A stretch of DNA of 64,000 nucleotides from Arthrobacter sp. UM1 (GCF_020483305.1 NZ_JACWAB010000002.1:186001-250000); one strand, 5' to 3'; shown: positions 34,074-42,742, counted from the stretch's first letter. Notes: a model not told the origin generated them from the sequence alone. A program made the numbers and translations.

Positions 34074-34763
34074 TCAGTAGGCGGACGTTCCCTGTCCGCC
34101 CGTGACGATCGCGATGCCCGAGCTCGCGCCGATGCGGGTAGCGCCGGCCTCGATCATCGCGAGCGCGTCCTCGCGGCTGCGGACCCCGCCCGAGGCCTTG
34201 ACGCCGACCTCCGAGCCCACGGTCCGGCGCATGAGGGCCACGTCCTGCGCCGTCGCGCCCCCGCCGTTGAAGCCCGTGGAGGTCTTGACGAAGTCGGCTC
34301 CCGCCTCGACGGCGGCCTCGCAGGCGAGGACCTTGGCCTCGTCGTCCAGCAGGGAGGTCTCGATGATGACCTTGAGCAGCGCCCCCTCCGCGTGGACGAC
34401 GGCGGCCACGGCCGAGACGTCCGCGACGAGGGCGCGGCGGTCTCCCCGGCGGGCGGCGGCGATGTCGATGACCATGTCGATCTCCCGGGCGCCGTCCTCG
34501 AGCGCGAGGCGCGCCTCGAAGGCCTTGGCCTCCGGGCGGGTGGCGCCCAGCGGGAAGCCGACCACGCAGCAGACGGCCGTGTCCGAGCCCTGGAGGGCCT
34601 TAGCGGCCGTCGACGCCCAGACGGGGTTGACGCAGACGGAGAAGAAGCGGTGCTCCCGGGCCTCGGCGCAGAGGCGCTCGACGTCCTCCCGGGAGGCCTC
34701 CGGCTTGAGGAGGGTGTGGTCGATGAAGCGGGCGAGGTCGTCGGGGGCGCTGGTGTCAGTCAT
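34074..34763 (-). CDS. deoC: Deoxyribose-phosphate aldolase
   Basis: 229-aa class I aldolase that cleaves 2-deoxyribose 5-phosphate to glyceraldehyde 3-phosphate and acetaldehyde. [11 protein letters not shown] is the family opening. [10 protein letters not shown] and the Schiff-base lysine in FVKTSTGF are present, followed by GVKASGGVR. The ATG at 34763 has GGAG 6 nt upstream; an in-frame GTG four codons earlier is less likely. It ends the minus-strand nucleoside-salvage run with punA and the phosphosugar mutase. Confidence 0.95.
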   Translation of the reverse strand: MTDTSAPDDLARFIDHTLLKPEASREDVERLCAEAREHRFFSVCVNPVWASTAAKALQGSDTAVCCVVGFPLGATRPEAKAFEARLALEDGAREIDMVIDIAAARRGDRRALVADVSAVAAVVHAEGALLKVIIETSLLDDEAKVLACEAAVEAGADFVKTSTGFNGGGATAQDVALMRRTVGSEVGVKASGGVRSREDALAMIEAGATRIGASSGIAIVTGGQGTSAY

Positions 34764-34856
34764 GGTTGTCTCCACAGGGTTCGGGTGCGGTGCTGGGCAG
34801 TCGGCCGGGCTCTGCCGCGCGGGGAGCCTCGGCCGGGGAGCGGTTCCGGCTGCCTC

Positions 34857-36674
34857 CTACAGGCCGAGGGCGTCCGAGAGGTCCTCGCGGATCCGGGCGA
34901 TCCGCTCCTGCGCGGTCTCCTTCGCTGCGGCGAGTTCCGAGGTCGTGTCCGCCTCGACGATCGTCTCGATGTAGGCCTTGAGCTTCGGCTCCGTGCCGGA
35001 CGGCCGGACGATGACGCGGGACCGGTCCCGGGTCAGGTAGAGGAGGCCGTCCGTGGGCGGCAAGGCCTCCCAGCCCTCCGAGAGGTCCACGACCTCGACG
35101 ACGTCCGAGCCGCCGAGGCTCTCCGGGGGAGCGGTGCGCAGCCGTCCCATGAGGGGCGTGACGAGCGAGATGCTGCCGAGCCGGAGGGACAGCTGGTCCG
35201 TCTGGTGGACACCGTGCTTGAGGTACAGCTCGTCCAGGACGTCGAACAGGGTGCGGCCCTCCGCTTTGAGCGAGGCTGCGATGTGCGCGATGGCGAGTCC
35301 CGCCGTGATGCCGTCCTTGTCCCGGACCAGACCGGGCGTGACGAGGTAGCCGATGGCCTCCTCGAAGCCGAACCGCAGGCCGGCCTCCCGCGCGATCCAC
35401 TTGAACCCGGTCAGCGTCTGCCGGTGCTCGACCCCGGCGGCCTCGGCCATCGCGCCGAGCAGGCGCGAGGACACCACCGAGTTGGCGACGACGTTCTGGC
35501 CGTCCCCGCCGCCCGCTCCGTCAGCGCCGCCGTCAGCGGCGCCGTCCGCGATCCGCTCGAGGGCCCATGCCCCGAACACCGCGCCGAGCTCGTCCCCGCG
35601 CAGCATCCGCCACGCGCCGAGCTCCGGGTCCAGGGCCGCGACGGCGCAGCGGTCCGCGTCCGGGTCATTGGCGATGACGAGGTCCGCGCCCTCCCGCTCG
35701 GCGGTCTTGAGGGCCAGGTCGATGGCGCCGGGCTCCTCCGGATTCGGGAAGGAGACCGTCGGGAAGTCCGGGTCCGGCTCCTGCTGCTCTGCAACGGGGG
35801 TCACGCGCGTGTAGCCGGCGCGGCGGAGGAGGTCCACGAGGGTGGCGCCGCCGACTCCGTGCATGGCCGTGGTCACGATCGAGAGCTCGTGCTCCGCCGG
35901 GCCGAGCGCCTCGAGGGCGGCTGCGATGTAGCGCTCCCGGACGTCCGCGTCCAGAACGGTCCACCCGGACTCGGCCGTGGGGATCTCGTCCGCCGGCGCG
36001 AGGTCCTCGAGGATCGCCGAGGCGATCTGTCCGTCATAGGGCGGCACGATCTGCGCTCCCTGCCCGGGGCCCGTGACCACCCGTCCGCCGAGGTAGACCT
36101 TGTAGCCGTTGTCGGCGGGCGGATTGTGGCTCGCCGTGACCATGATTCCGGCGTCCGCGCCCAGCTCGCGGAGGGCGAAGGCGAGCACCGGCGTCGGCAG
36201 CGCGGACGGGAGAACGGAGACCGCGAGGCCCGCCGCCGTGAGCACCCCGGCGGACTCCCGGGCGAAGTCTGCGGAGCGGTGCCGGGCGTCGAACCCGATG
36301 ACCACATGCGGAGCGCTGGAGAAGCCGCTGCGCTTGGCCTCCGCGGTGAGGAAGCGGGCGAGCCCTGCCGCGGTGTGGCGCACGACGGCGACGTTCATGC
36401 GGTTGGGGCCAGGCGCGATGGCGCCCCGCAGACCCGCAGTGCCGAACTCGAGCCGTCCGTTGAACATCGAGGCGATCTTCGACTCCGCCGTGGCTTTCGC
36501 GGCGGGGTCAGAGCCCTCCGCAGCCCGGATGAGGGAGCGGAGCTCCTCGGCGGTGGCCGGGTCAGGGTCCGACTCGGCCCAGGCGCGAGCCCGGTCCAGC
36601 AGCGGCAGCTCGGAACCGGCGGGATTCTGCCGGTCCGAGCCGGTGGACTGGGACTGGGACTGACGGGACGTCAT
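34857..36674 (-). CDS. Phosphosugar mutase (phosphoglucomutase/phosphomannomutase/phosphoribomutase-like)
   Basis: 605-aa alpha-D-phosphohexomutase. The catalytic serine is in VMVTASHNPPADNGYKVY, the metal-binding loop is NDPDADRCAVA, and the C-terminal phosphate-binding loop is VIVRPSGTEPKLKAYIE. The length fits the PgcA/phosphoribomutase-like branch. It lies 31 nt downstream of punA and 93 nt upstream of deoC. In that context conversion of (deoxy)ribose 1-phosphate to the 5-phosphate is the likely job, which would link the two enzymes. The ATG at 36674 lacks a strong ribosome binding site. Confidence 0.88.
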   Translation of the reverse strand: MTSRQSQSQSTGSDRQNPAGSELPLLDRARAWAESDPDPATAEELRSLIRAAEGSDPAAKATAESKIASMFNGRLEFGTAGLRGAIAPGPNRMNVAVVRHTAAGLARFLTAEAKRSGFSSAPHVVIGFDARHRSADFARESAGVLTAAGLAVSVLPSALPTPVLAFALRELGADAGIMVTASHNPPADNGYKVYLGGRVVTGPGQGAQIVPPYDGQIASAILEDLAPADEIPTAESGWTVLDADVRERYIAAALEALGPAEHELSIVTTAMHGVGGATLVDLLRRAGYTRVTPVAEQQEPDPDFPTVSFPNPEEPGAIDLALKTAEREGADLVIANDPDADRCAVAALDPELGAWRMLRGDELGAVFGAWALERIADGAADGGADGAGGGDGQNVVANSVVSSRLLGAMAEAAGVEHRQTLTGFKWIAREAGLRFGFEEAIGYLVTPGLVRDKDGITAGLAIAHIAASLKAEGRTLFDVLDELYLKHGVHQTDQLSLRLGSISLVTPLMGRLRTAPPESLGGSDVVEVVDLSEGWEALPPTDGLLYLTRDRSRVIVRPSGTEPKLKAYIETIVEADTTSELAAAKETAQERIARIREDLSDALGL

Positions 36675-36705
36675 CGTGCGGAATGCCTTTCGCGTGGAGA
36701 AGGGG

Positions 36706-37533
36706 TCAGGAGTCCGAGACGGGGAGCTTCGCGATGATGTCCGCAAGCAGCCTCGAGATGCGCGGTCCCGCCTGGCGGCCGGCCTCGATGACCTCGGCGT
36801 GGTCCAGGGCCTCCTCCGTGCTGCCCGCGGCGAGGTTGGTCACGAGGGACATCGCGAAGACCTCCATGCCCGCGTGGCGGGCGGCGATGGCCTCGAGCGC
36901 CGTCGACATGCCCACGAGGTCTCCGCCGACGGTGCGGAGGAAGCGGATCTCCGCGGGGGTCTCGTAGTGCGGCCCGGGCAGCTGGACGTAGGTTCCGTCC
37001 GGGAGCTGCGGGTCCACCGAGCGGGCGAGCTCCGCGAGCCGCGGGGAGTAGAGGTCCGTGAGGTCCACGAACGTGGCGCCCTCCAGCGGGGACGCTGCCG
37101 TGAGGTTGATGTGGTCCGAGACGATGACCGGCGTCCCCGGCCCCCACTCGGGGCGCAGGGACCCGCAGCCGTTGGTGAGGATCATGGTCTTGACGCCGGC
37201 CGCTGCCGCGGTGCGCACTCCGTGGACGACGGCGCGCACGCCCTTGCCCTCGTAGTAGTGCGTCCGAGCGCCGAGCACGAGGACCCGGTGGCCGGCGGGC
37301 GTGAGCACGGACCGGATGGTGCCCACGTGTCCCGGGACGGAGGGGGCGTGGAAGCCCGGGACCTCGTCCGCGGGCAGGGTGTGGGTGGTCTCGCCGATGA
37401 GCTCCGCGGCCTCGCCCCAGCCCGAGCCGAGCGTCAGCGCGATGTCATGGCGCTCCACGCCGGTGGCCTCTGCGATGTGGGCGGCCGCCTCACGGGCCGC
37501 ATCGAATCCGGGGTGTTGAGAATCATGCTGCAC
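36706..37533 (-). CDS. punA: Purine-nucleoside phosphorylase
   Basis: 275-aa trimeric-type PNP that splits inosine, guanosine and their deoxy forms with phosphate. The phosphate-binding LGSGWG is near residue 31. GRTHYYEG-type sequence (ARTHYYEGKG) carries the conserved His, and GPHYETPAEIRFLR plus LTNGCGSLRP and LVTNLAAG are PNP signatures. I chose the GTG at 37533: a TAGGCT -10-like hexamer ends 7 nt before it, which suggests a leaderless transcript. First gene of the salvage run, divergent from the MauE-thioredoxin gene. Confidence 0.93.
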   Translation of the reverse strand: MQHDSQHPGFDAAREAAAHIAEATGVERHDIALTLGSGWGEAAELIGETTHTLPADEVPGFHAPSVPGHVGTIRSVLTPAGHRVLVLGARTHYYEGKGVRAVVHGVRTAAAAGVKTMILTNGCGSLRPEWGPGTPVIVSDHINLTAASPLEGATFVDLTDLYSPRLAELARSVDPQLPDGTYVQLPGPHYETPAEIRFLRTVGGDLVGMSTALEAIAARHAGMEVFAMSLVTNLAAGSTEEALDHAEVIEAGRQAGPRISRLLADIIAKLPVSDS

Positions 37534-37540
37534 GCACCTC

Positions 37541-37546
37541 AGCCTA
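37541..37546 (-). promoter_or_regulatory. Leaderless -10 element for punA
   Basis: On the minus strand TAGGCT is followed by exactly 7 nt and then GTG. Transcription would begin at or next to the start codon. No clear -35 is seen. Confidence 0.5.
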
Positions 37547-37625
37547 GTCGGCTTCCTGGGAGAATGGCTGGGTAGTACCTCTTGCCGAGCCCCCGCTCGG
37601 CCTGTCAGATCGGTGAATCCGTCCA

Positions 37626-38789
37626 ATGCTGCCTGTGTTCGTCTCAGCAATGGCCCAGCTCTTCCTCGCCGGGGTGTTCCTGGCCTCCGGTGCGGGGAAG
37701 CTCCGCTCGCCTGGCTCCGTCGCCGCGGCCGTCTCCGCCCTCGGTCTGCCCGCCTCCCTGGGGCGCGGCCCCCTGGCCCGTGCGTTCCCGTGGTGCGAGA
37801 TCGCCCTCGGCGCCGCGCTGCTCCTCGTCTGGACGCCGTTCGGCGCCGTCCCCGCCCTCGTCTCCGCGCTCCTCTGCGCTGCGTTCGCCGTGCTCGTGGG
37901 GCGGGCCGTGGCCCGGGGAGCCTCGGAGTCCTGCAGCTGCTTCGGCGCCGAGGACGGCGCTCCGATGTCGTGGCACACGGTCGCCCGCAACGTCTGCCTG
38001 GTGCTGCTGTCCCTCGCCGCCGCAGCGGGCCGCCTCGCCTCGGGCAGCCTGGACCGGGACATCCTCTCGGGGCAGGGGGCGCTCGCCGCCGTCGTCGTCG
38101 CCGTTCTCGCGGCAGGCGTCTGGTTCCTCGCCGCCAGCGTGGGCGCGGGTCCCCGCCGATCCGCAGAGCACCGCGCTCCCGAGGCCGCGGGAGCTGACGC
38201 CGCAGCCGGTCAGCCGCTCACCCGCCTGCCCGCCGTGGCGGAGCCCGCCGACGGCGAGCCGGCCGACTACGTCCGCCGCCCGAACCCTCTCGCCTTCCTT
38301 GAAGGCGTCTCGGAGGACACGCCGGACGTGCTCACGAGCCACCTCTACGAGAGCGGGCCGGTCGTGGCGCTCATCGTCTCCCCGTACTGCGGTCCGTGCC
38401 TCAGCCTCCGCGAGGAGGAAGACCGCCTGCGCGAGCTGCTGCCGGACGTGCTCATCGTCTACATCCTCGGGCTCGAGGACAGCACGCTGCCGGAGCATTG
38501 GAAGGACTCGCCCTTCCCCGTGTACCGCGATCCGCACGACGTCTTCGTCGGCTCCGTCGCCCCCGGTGGGACCCCCGCGCTCGTGCTCCTCGGCACGGAC
38601 GGGATGCTCGCGGCTGGGCCTGAGTACGGACCGAGTGCCATCATGGAGACGGCTGAGGAGATCGCCGCCGTGCTCGCCGAGCAGGGGTCGGCTCCCCAGA
38701 CGGCGGCCCCGCTGCCAGAGAACGACGACGACGCCGTCGCCCCGCACCCCACCGAGACCCCGCACCCCATCGGAGAAGAGACGCCGTGA
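37626..38789 (+). CDS. MauE/DoxX-type membrane protein fused to a thioredoxin-like domain
   Basis: 387-aa two-part protein. Residues 1-175 form about four helices of the MauE/DoxX redox-associated membrane family, with a Cys pair in ESCSCFG between helices. After a disordered linker, residues about 225-345 form a thioredoxin-like domain with the redox motif CGPC (SPYCGPCLSLREEE) and the cis-Pro loop in GGTPALVLLG. The topology is compatible with passing electrons across the membrane to a thiol partner. The last 30 residues are low complexity. The gene overlaps the flavoprotein gene by 4 nt (GTGA), so the two are coupled. Confidence 0.85.
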   Translation: MLPVFVSAMAQLFLAGVFLASGAGKLRSPGSVAAAVSALGLPASLGRGPLARAFPWCEIALGAALLLVWTPFGAVPALVSALLCAAFAVLVGRAVARGASESCSCFGAEDGAPMSWHTVARNVCLVLLSLAAAAGRLASGSLDRDILSGQGALAAVVVAVLAAGVWFLAASVGAGPRRSAEHRAPEAAGADAAAGQPLTRLPAVAEPADGEPADYVRRPNPLAFLEGVSEDTPDVLTSHLYESGPVVALIVSPYCGPCLSLREEEDRLRELLPDVLIVYILGLEDSTLPEHWKDSPFPVYRDPHDVFVGSVAPGGTPALVLLGTDGMLAAGPEYGPSAIMETAEEIAAVLAEQGSAPQTAAPLPENDDDAVAPHPTETPHPIGEETP

Positions 38790-40201
38790 GCACCCCGCAG
38801 CACCAGACCGTCCGATCCCTCGTCATCGTGGGCGGCGGCCCCGGAGGATACGAGGCCGCGCATGTGGCCCGCTCCCTCGGCGCCGACGTCACCCTCATCG
38901 AGCGCCAGGGGCTCGGCGGCTCTGCGGTGCTCACGGACGTGGTCCCCTCCAAGACCCTCATCGCCTCCGCCGATGTCATGACGCGCATCAACGCCGCGCG
39001 CGAGCTCGGCGTCCGCGTGGGCCACTCGGCCATCCGCGCGAACCACGTCTCGGCCGACCTCGGCATGGTCCACGAGCGCCTGCTCGGACTCGCCCGCCAG
39101 CAGTCCGAGGACATCCGGGCCGGGCTCGAGGCGGCCGGTGTGCGGATCGTCGACGGCGAGGGGCGGCTCGACGGGCCGCAGGCCGTCGTCGTCGGAGAAG
39201 GCGAGGAGCAGGAGCGGTTCGAGGCGGACGCGATCCTCCTGGCCGTGGGTGCGCACCCGCGCGAGCTCGAGTCCGCCAAGCCGGACGGGGAGCGCATCTT
39301 CACCTGGACTCAGGTGTACAACCTCAAGGAGATCCCGGAGCACCTCATCGTCATCGGCTCCGGCGTGACGGGCGCCGAGTTCGCGTCCGCCTACAACGGG
39401 CTCGGCGCGAAGGTCACGCTCGTCTCCAGCCGCGAGCGCGTGCTGCCCGGCGAGGACCAGGACGCGGCCGAGGTGCTCGAGCAGGCCTTCGCGGACGCCG
39501 GCATGAACGTGGTCTCCAAGAGCCGCGCCAACGCCGTGGAGCGGACCGAGGAGGGCGTGCGCGTCACGCTGTCCACCGGCGAGACGATCGACGGGAGCCA
39601 CTGCCTCCTGGCCGTGGGGTCCATCCCGAACACGGAGAACCTGGGGCTCGAGGAGGCCGGAGTGCGCCGGTCCGAGTCCGGGCACATCGAGGTGGACGCC
39701 GTCTCCCGCACCTCCGTGCCGAGCATCTACGCCGCCGGCGACTGCACCGGCGTGTTCCCGCTCGCGTCCGTGGCCGCGATGCAGGGGCGGATCGCGATGG
39801 CGCACTTCCTCGGCGACTCGGTGCAGACGCTCAAGCTGAAGCGCGTCGCCTCGAACATCTTCACGGCGCCGGAGATCGCCTCGGTGGGCGTGAGCGAGGC
39901 CGAGGTCCGGGACGGGCGCGACGACGCCGACATCCAGATCCTCCCTCTCAAGACCAACCCGCGCGCCAAGATGATGGACGTCAAGGCCGGGTTCGTGAAG
40001 ATCATCGCCCGGAAGGACTCGGGGTCCGTCATCGGCGGCGTGGTCGTGGGGCCGCGCGCCTCGGAGCTCATCTACTCGTTGGCGCTCGCGGTGAACCTGA
40101 AGCTGCACGTGGACGACGTGGCCAACACCCTCACCGTCTACCCGTCCCTGAGCGGGTCCATCGGCGAGGCGGCGCGCCGGCTGCACCACCGGGAGTCGTA
40201 G
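38786..40201 (+). CDS. LpdA-type NAD(P)H-quinone dehydrogenase (flavoprotein disulfide reductase fold)
   Basis: 471-aa FAD-dependent enzyme of the dihydrolipoamide dehydrogenase fold. FAD site GGGPGGYEAA is near residue 17, the NAD site IGSGVTGAEFA near 192, and the second FAD site YAAGDCTG near 316. The redox cysteines of true disulfide reductases are missing: the GGTCLNVGCIPSK block reads GGSAVLTDVVPSK (Ala47, Val52). The C-terminal His-Glu pair is also gone (VYPSLSGSIGEA). This fits M. tuberculosis LpdA (Rv3303c), a quinone reductase without lipoamide activity. Coupled to the MauE-thioredoxin gene. Confidence 0.88.
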   Translation: MSTPQHQTVRSLVIVGGGPGGYEAAHVARSLGADVTLIERQGLGGSAVLTDVVPSKTLIASADVMTRINAARELGVRVGHSAIRANHVSADLGMVHERLLGLARQQSEDIRAGLEAAGVRIVDGEGRLDGPQAVVVGEGEEQERFEADAILLAVGAHPRELESAKPDGERIFTWTQVYNLKEIPEHLIVIGSGVTGAEFASAYNGLGAKVTLVSSRERVLPGEDQDAAEVLEQAFADAGMNVVSKSRANAVERTEEGVRVTLSTGETIDGSHCLLAVGSIPNTENLGLEEAGVRRSESGHIEVDAVSRTSVPSIYAAGDCTGVFPLASVAAMQGRIAMAHFLGDSVQTLKLKRVASNIFTAPEIASVGVSEAEVRDGRDDADIQILPLKTNPRAKMMDVKAGFVKIIARKDSGSVIGGVVVGPRASELIYSLALAVNLKLHVDDVANTLTVYPSLSGSIGEAARRLHHRES

Positions 40202-40307
40202 GAGGGCCGGGGCGGGGCGGGCTCCGGGGCCGGCGGGGCGCAGGGGCGGCGGAGCGGCGCCCAGCGCCGGCGCTTCGCACCCACTTCTGTGCACCCTTTG
40301 GTCGTTC

Positions 40308-40448
40308 ACACCCGTTTCCGCTCCCCCCCCCCCCCCGGTTCACACCCGTTTCCGCTCGCCCTCTCCATTCACACCCGTTTTTGCTCAGAATCGGCGTCGT
40401 TTACGGGTGTATTCGTCGTTAACCGGGTGTGGTGGCGATTTCGGGTGT
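40308..40448. repeat. ACACCCG repeat cluster, copy A (112-bp unit at 40337-40448)
   Basis: Three ACACCCG motifs in plus orientation (40308, 40342, 40371) are followed by three in minus orientation, CGGGTGT (40404, 40424, 40442). The plus motifs continue as GTTTCCGCTC-like sequence. The unit 40337-40448 matches copy B over all 112 positions with 6 mismatches and no gaps. The overall symmetry, three in and three out, resembles a regulatory or structural site array and not a mobile gene. Confidence 0.88.
40323..40336. repeat. Homopolymer of 14 C
   Basis: Fourteen consecutive C residues lie exactly at the left border of the first 112-bp repeat. In the second repeat the equivalent place holds ACATCGCTC-like sequence with no C-run. 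Such tracts slip in replication and in sequencing. Confidence 0.9.
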
Positions 40449-40608
40449 AGAAGGCGCTGGAGCGACACCTCTGCGGGAGCAGGTGGGAGAGAACGAGGGA
40501 GCGGGGCTTCCTCTGAGGAAGACCACAGCCTGAACCGCTTCTGGCACGAGGGCACCCGACCTTGTTGGCTCCGCCGCACCCTGTCCAGCTGCGCGCCTCG
40601 AGTAGTCC

Positions 40609-40763
40609 GCACCCGTTTTCGCTCACATCGCTCGGTTCACACCCGCTTCCGCTCACCCTCTCCATTCACACCTGTTTTCGCTCAGAATCGGCGTCGTTTA
40701 CGGGTGTATTCGTCATTAACAGGGTGTGGTGGCGATTTCGGGTGTGTTGACGATGTTGGGTGT
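40609..40763. repeat. ACACCCG repeat cluster, copy B (112-bp unit at 40634-40745)
   Basis: Second copy of the cluster. Plus-oriented motifs are at 40609 (GCACCCG), 40639 (ACACCCG) and 40668 (ACACCTG). Minus-oriented motifs are at 40701 (CGGGTGT), 40721 (AGGGTGT), 40739 (CGGGTGT) and a weaker one at 40757 (TGGGTGT). The unit 40634-40745 differs from copy A at 6 of 112 positions, mainly transitions. The copies are 297 bp apart, same orientation. Confidence 0.88.
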
Positions 40764-41053
40764 GACTGCGGCTTGTGAGTTCGGGGTGGCGGCGTCGTTG
40801 AGAGTGTGCAAGCGGCCTCCGGAGGTCTAGCGGGAGGGGCGTGAGCTCGCGGCACTGGGTGCACTTGCGTGGAGGGGCGGGCGAAGGGAGGCAGGAGGAG
40901 AGAGGGGAGGCCGAGGCTCTTGAACGGGCTGATCAGAACCGGTGGGCGTCCAGATTGCGGACTTCAGGCGATCCAGCATGTGAGCAATGGCAAGGTTGAT
41001 CCATTGACACTGGCCCGGTCAGACAGTGGCGGGGCGGAGAAGAAAGGCGCCTC

Positions 41054-42676
41054 ATGGACACAGCGGACCGATCAGGTGTGAACAGCGCGAAGGGCACGGA
41101 GACGGAGGCCCGCGTGGAGAGCGCGGACCGGAGCACGGAGACGGAGGCCCGCGTGGAGAGTGCGGACCGGAGCACGGAGCCGGAGGCCCGAGTGGACGGC
41201 ACGGATGGCCGTCGAGGCAGCGGAGCTCGTGCTGACGGCGCAGGGGACCGGGCAAGCGGCGCGGCCCGAGTGGAGGGCAACGACGGCGTGGAAGTCGGCG
41301 TGGAGGACGTGACGCCCCGCAACTCGAGGGGGCGGGTCATCTTCGCGAGCCTCATCGGCACCACGATCGAGTTCTACGACTTCTACATCTACGCCACCGC
41401 GTCCGTGCTGGTGTTCCCCAAGCTGTTCTTCCCCCATGCCACGGATCTCAACGCGATCCTGTCCTCGTTCGCGGTCTTCGGCGTGGCGTTCGTGGCCCGG
41501 CCCATCGGCGCCTTCCTGTTCGGCCACTACGGCGACCGGCTCGGCCGCAAGGTCACGCTCGTGGCCTCGCTGCTGGTCATGGGCGTCTCCACGTTCCTCA
41601 TCGGCGTCCTGCCCACGGCCACGAACAGCGTGACCACGGTCCTCGCGCCGCTGCTGCTCGTCATCCTGCGCTTCCTCCAGGGCATCGCGCTCGGCGGCGA
41701 GTGGTCCGGCGCCGCGCTCCTCGCCACGGAGAACGCCCCGGCGGGCAAGCGTGCCGTCTACGGGACGTTCCCCCAGCTGGGCGCGCCGATCGGCTTCATC
41801 CTGGCCAACCTGCTCTACATCGCCATGAGCTCGGCGCTCAGCCCGGAGCAGTTCATGGCGTGGGGCTGGCGCGTGCCGTTCCTGCTCTCGGCTGTGCTCG
41901 TCGCCGTCGGGCTCTACGTGAGGCTCAAGCTCATCGAGTCCGCCTCGTTCCGGAAGGTGGTGGAGCAGAACGCCGTCGAGAAGCTGCCCATGACCGCGAT
42001 GTTCCGCAACCACACGGGGCGCATGGTCTTCGGCACGCTCGCGATGCTGGCCACGTACGTGCTCTTCTACCTCATGACCTCGTTCACGCTGACGTTCGGC
42101 ACCACGCCGGCCACGAAGGAGGCCGCGGCCGCGGCGGCGGCGAAGACGGGCAAGGCCTTCGACGCGGCCACGTTCGTCCCGGGCATGGGCATCCCGCGGA
42201 CGGAGTTCCTGTGGATGCTCATCATCGGCGTCGTGTTCTTCGGCGTCTTCACGGTGCTCTCGGGGCCGTGGGCGGAGAAGATGGGCCGGCGGAACCTGGT
42301 CATCGGAGTGTCCGCGGCGATCGCGGTGTTCGGCGCCCTCTGGCAGCCGCTGGTCTCGATGGGGCGGCCGGGGGCGATGATCCTGCTCGTCGTCGGCTTC
42401 GCGCTCATGGGCACCACGTTCGGTCCGATGGCGGCGTATCTGCCGGAGCTGTTCCCCTCGAACGTCCGGTACACGGGCTCGGCGGTGGCCTACAACCTGG
42501 CCTCGGTCATCGGCGCCGCGCCGGCGTCCTTCGTGGCGGTCTGGCTCTGGCAGAAGGCGCACGGGAGCGTGGTGCTCGTGGGGCTGTACCTGGCGCTCTC
42601 GGCGGTCATCACGCTGATCGCGGTGTTCTTCTCCAGGGACACGCGCGACGTGGCGTATGAGGACAACGTGGCCTGA
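41054..42676 (+). CDS. MHS-family MFS transporter with a repeat-bearing N-terminal extension
   Basis: 540-aa proton symporter-like protein of the metabolite:H+ symporter (ProP/shikimate/KgtP) branch. The 12-helix core starts near residue 93 with RVIFASLIGTTIEFYDFYIYA. The MFS loop-2/3 motif is GHYGDRLGRKVTL, and RFLQGIALGGEWSGAALLATENAP is the MHS signature. Residues 1-90 are hydrophilic, with a 13-residue tandem repeat (TETEARVESADRS). The ATG at 41054 has AAGG 7 nt upstream. Substrate is unknown; the neighbours are an M20 amidohydrolase and a second MHS transporter, suggesting uptake of related acyl-amino-acid or aromatic compounds. Confidence 0.9.
   Translation: MDTADRSGVNSAKGTETEARVESADRSTETEARVESADRSTEPEARVDGTDGRRGSGARADGAGDRASGAARVEGNDGVEVGVEDVTPRNSRGRVIFASLIGTTIEFYDFYIYATASVLVFPKLFFPHATDLNAILSSFAVFGVAFVARPIGAFLFGHYGDRLGRKVTLVASLLVMGVSTFLIGVLPTATNSVTTVLAPLLLVILRFLQGIALGGEWSGAALLATENAPAGKRAVYGTFPQLGAPIGFILANLLYIAMSSALSPEQFMAWGWRVPFLLSAVLVAVGLYVRLKLIESASFRKVVEQNAVEKLPMTAMFRNHTGRMVFGTLAMLATYVLFYLMTSFTLTFGTTPATKEAAAAAAAKTGKAFDAATFVPGMGIPRTEFLWMLIIGVVFFGVFTVLSGPWAEKMGRRNLVIGVSAAIAVFGALWQPLVSMGRPGAMILLVVGFALMGTTFGPMAAYLPELFPSNVRYTGSAVAYNLASVIGAAPASFVAVWLWQKAHGSVVLVGLYLALSAVITLIAVFFSRDTRDVAYEDNVA
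41096..41208 (+). repeat. 39-bp in-frame tandem repeat in the transporter N-terminus
   Basis: Unit 41096-41134 and unit 41135-41173 differ by a single base. A third, more diverged and partial copy runs from 41174 to about 41208. Each unit encodes TETEARVESADRS or a variant. Copy-number change would keep the reading frame. Confidence 0.88.
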
Positions 42677-42682
42677 CGATCG

Positions 42683-42699
42683 CCCAGGTGCTGCCTGGG
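42683..42699 (+). terminator. Possible weak terminator after the MHS transporter
   Basis: CCCAGG-TGCTG-CCTGGG hairpin 6 nt after the stop. The stem is only 6 bp and there is no U-run. Confidence 0.35.
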
Positions 42700-42742
42700 A
42701 CCAGTTCTGGGCCACAGGGGCCGTGCGGGCCCGAGCAGGGCC

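Larger units (their letters stand above)
40202..41053. other. 852-nt non-coding stretch with repeats
   Basis: No credible gene. It holds a 14-C run, two copies of a 112-bp repeat, an intervening 185-nt non-repeated segment with a CTTCCTC/GAGGAAG hairpin near 40507-40521, and a repeat-free 290 nt before the transporter start. TTGACA at 41004-41009 could be a -35 for the transporter, but no good -10 is at the right distance. Open frames through the repeats encode only repeat-derived, low-complexity peptides. Confidence 0.8.

Noticed and set aside
40308-40763. CRISPR array
   Set aside because: Motifs are 7 bp, occur in both orientations, have irregular 18-34 bp spacing and no unique spacers; no cas gene is near.
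40407-40778. Open frames through the ACACCCG repeats, including one of 123 codons with internally repeated peptides
   Set aside because: The peptide repeats come from the DNA repeat itself, with no ribosome binding site and no recognisable domain. The minus-strand versions are equally poor.
40202-41053. Insertion sequence remnant
   Set aside because: The repeat has no transposase fragment, no clear terminal inverted repeats and no target duplication that I can see. A small non-autonomous element is not excluded.
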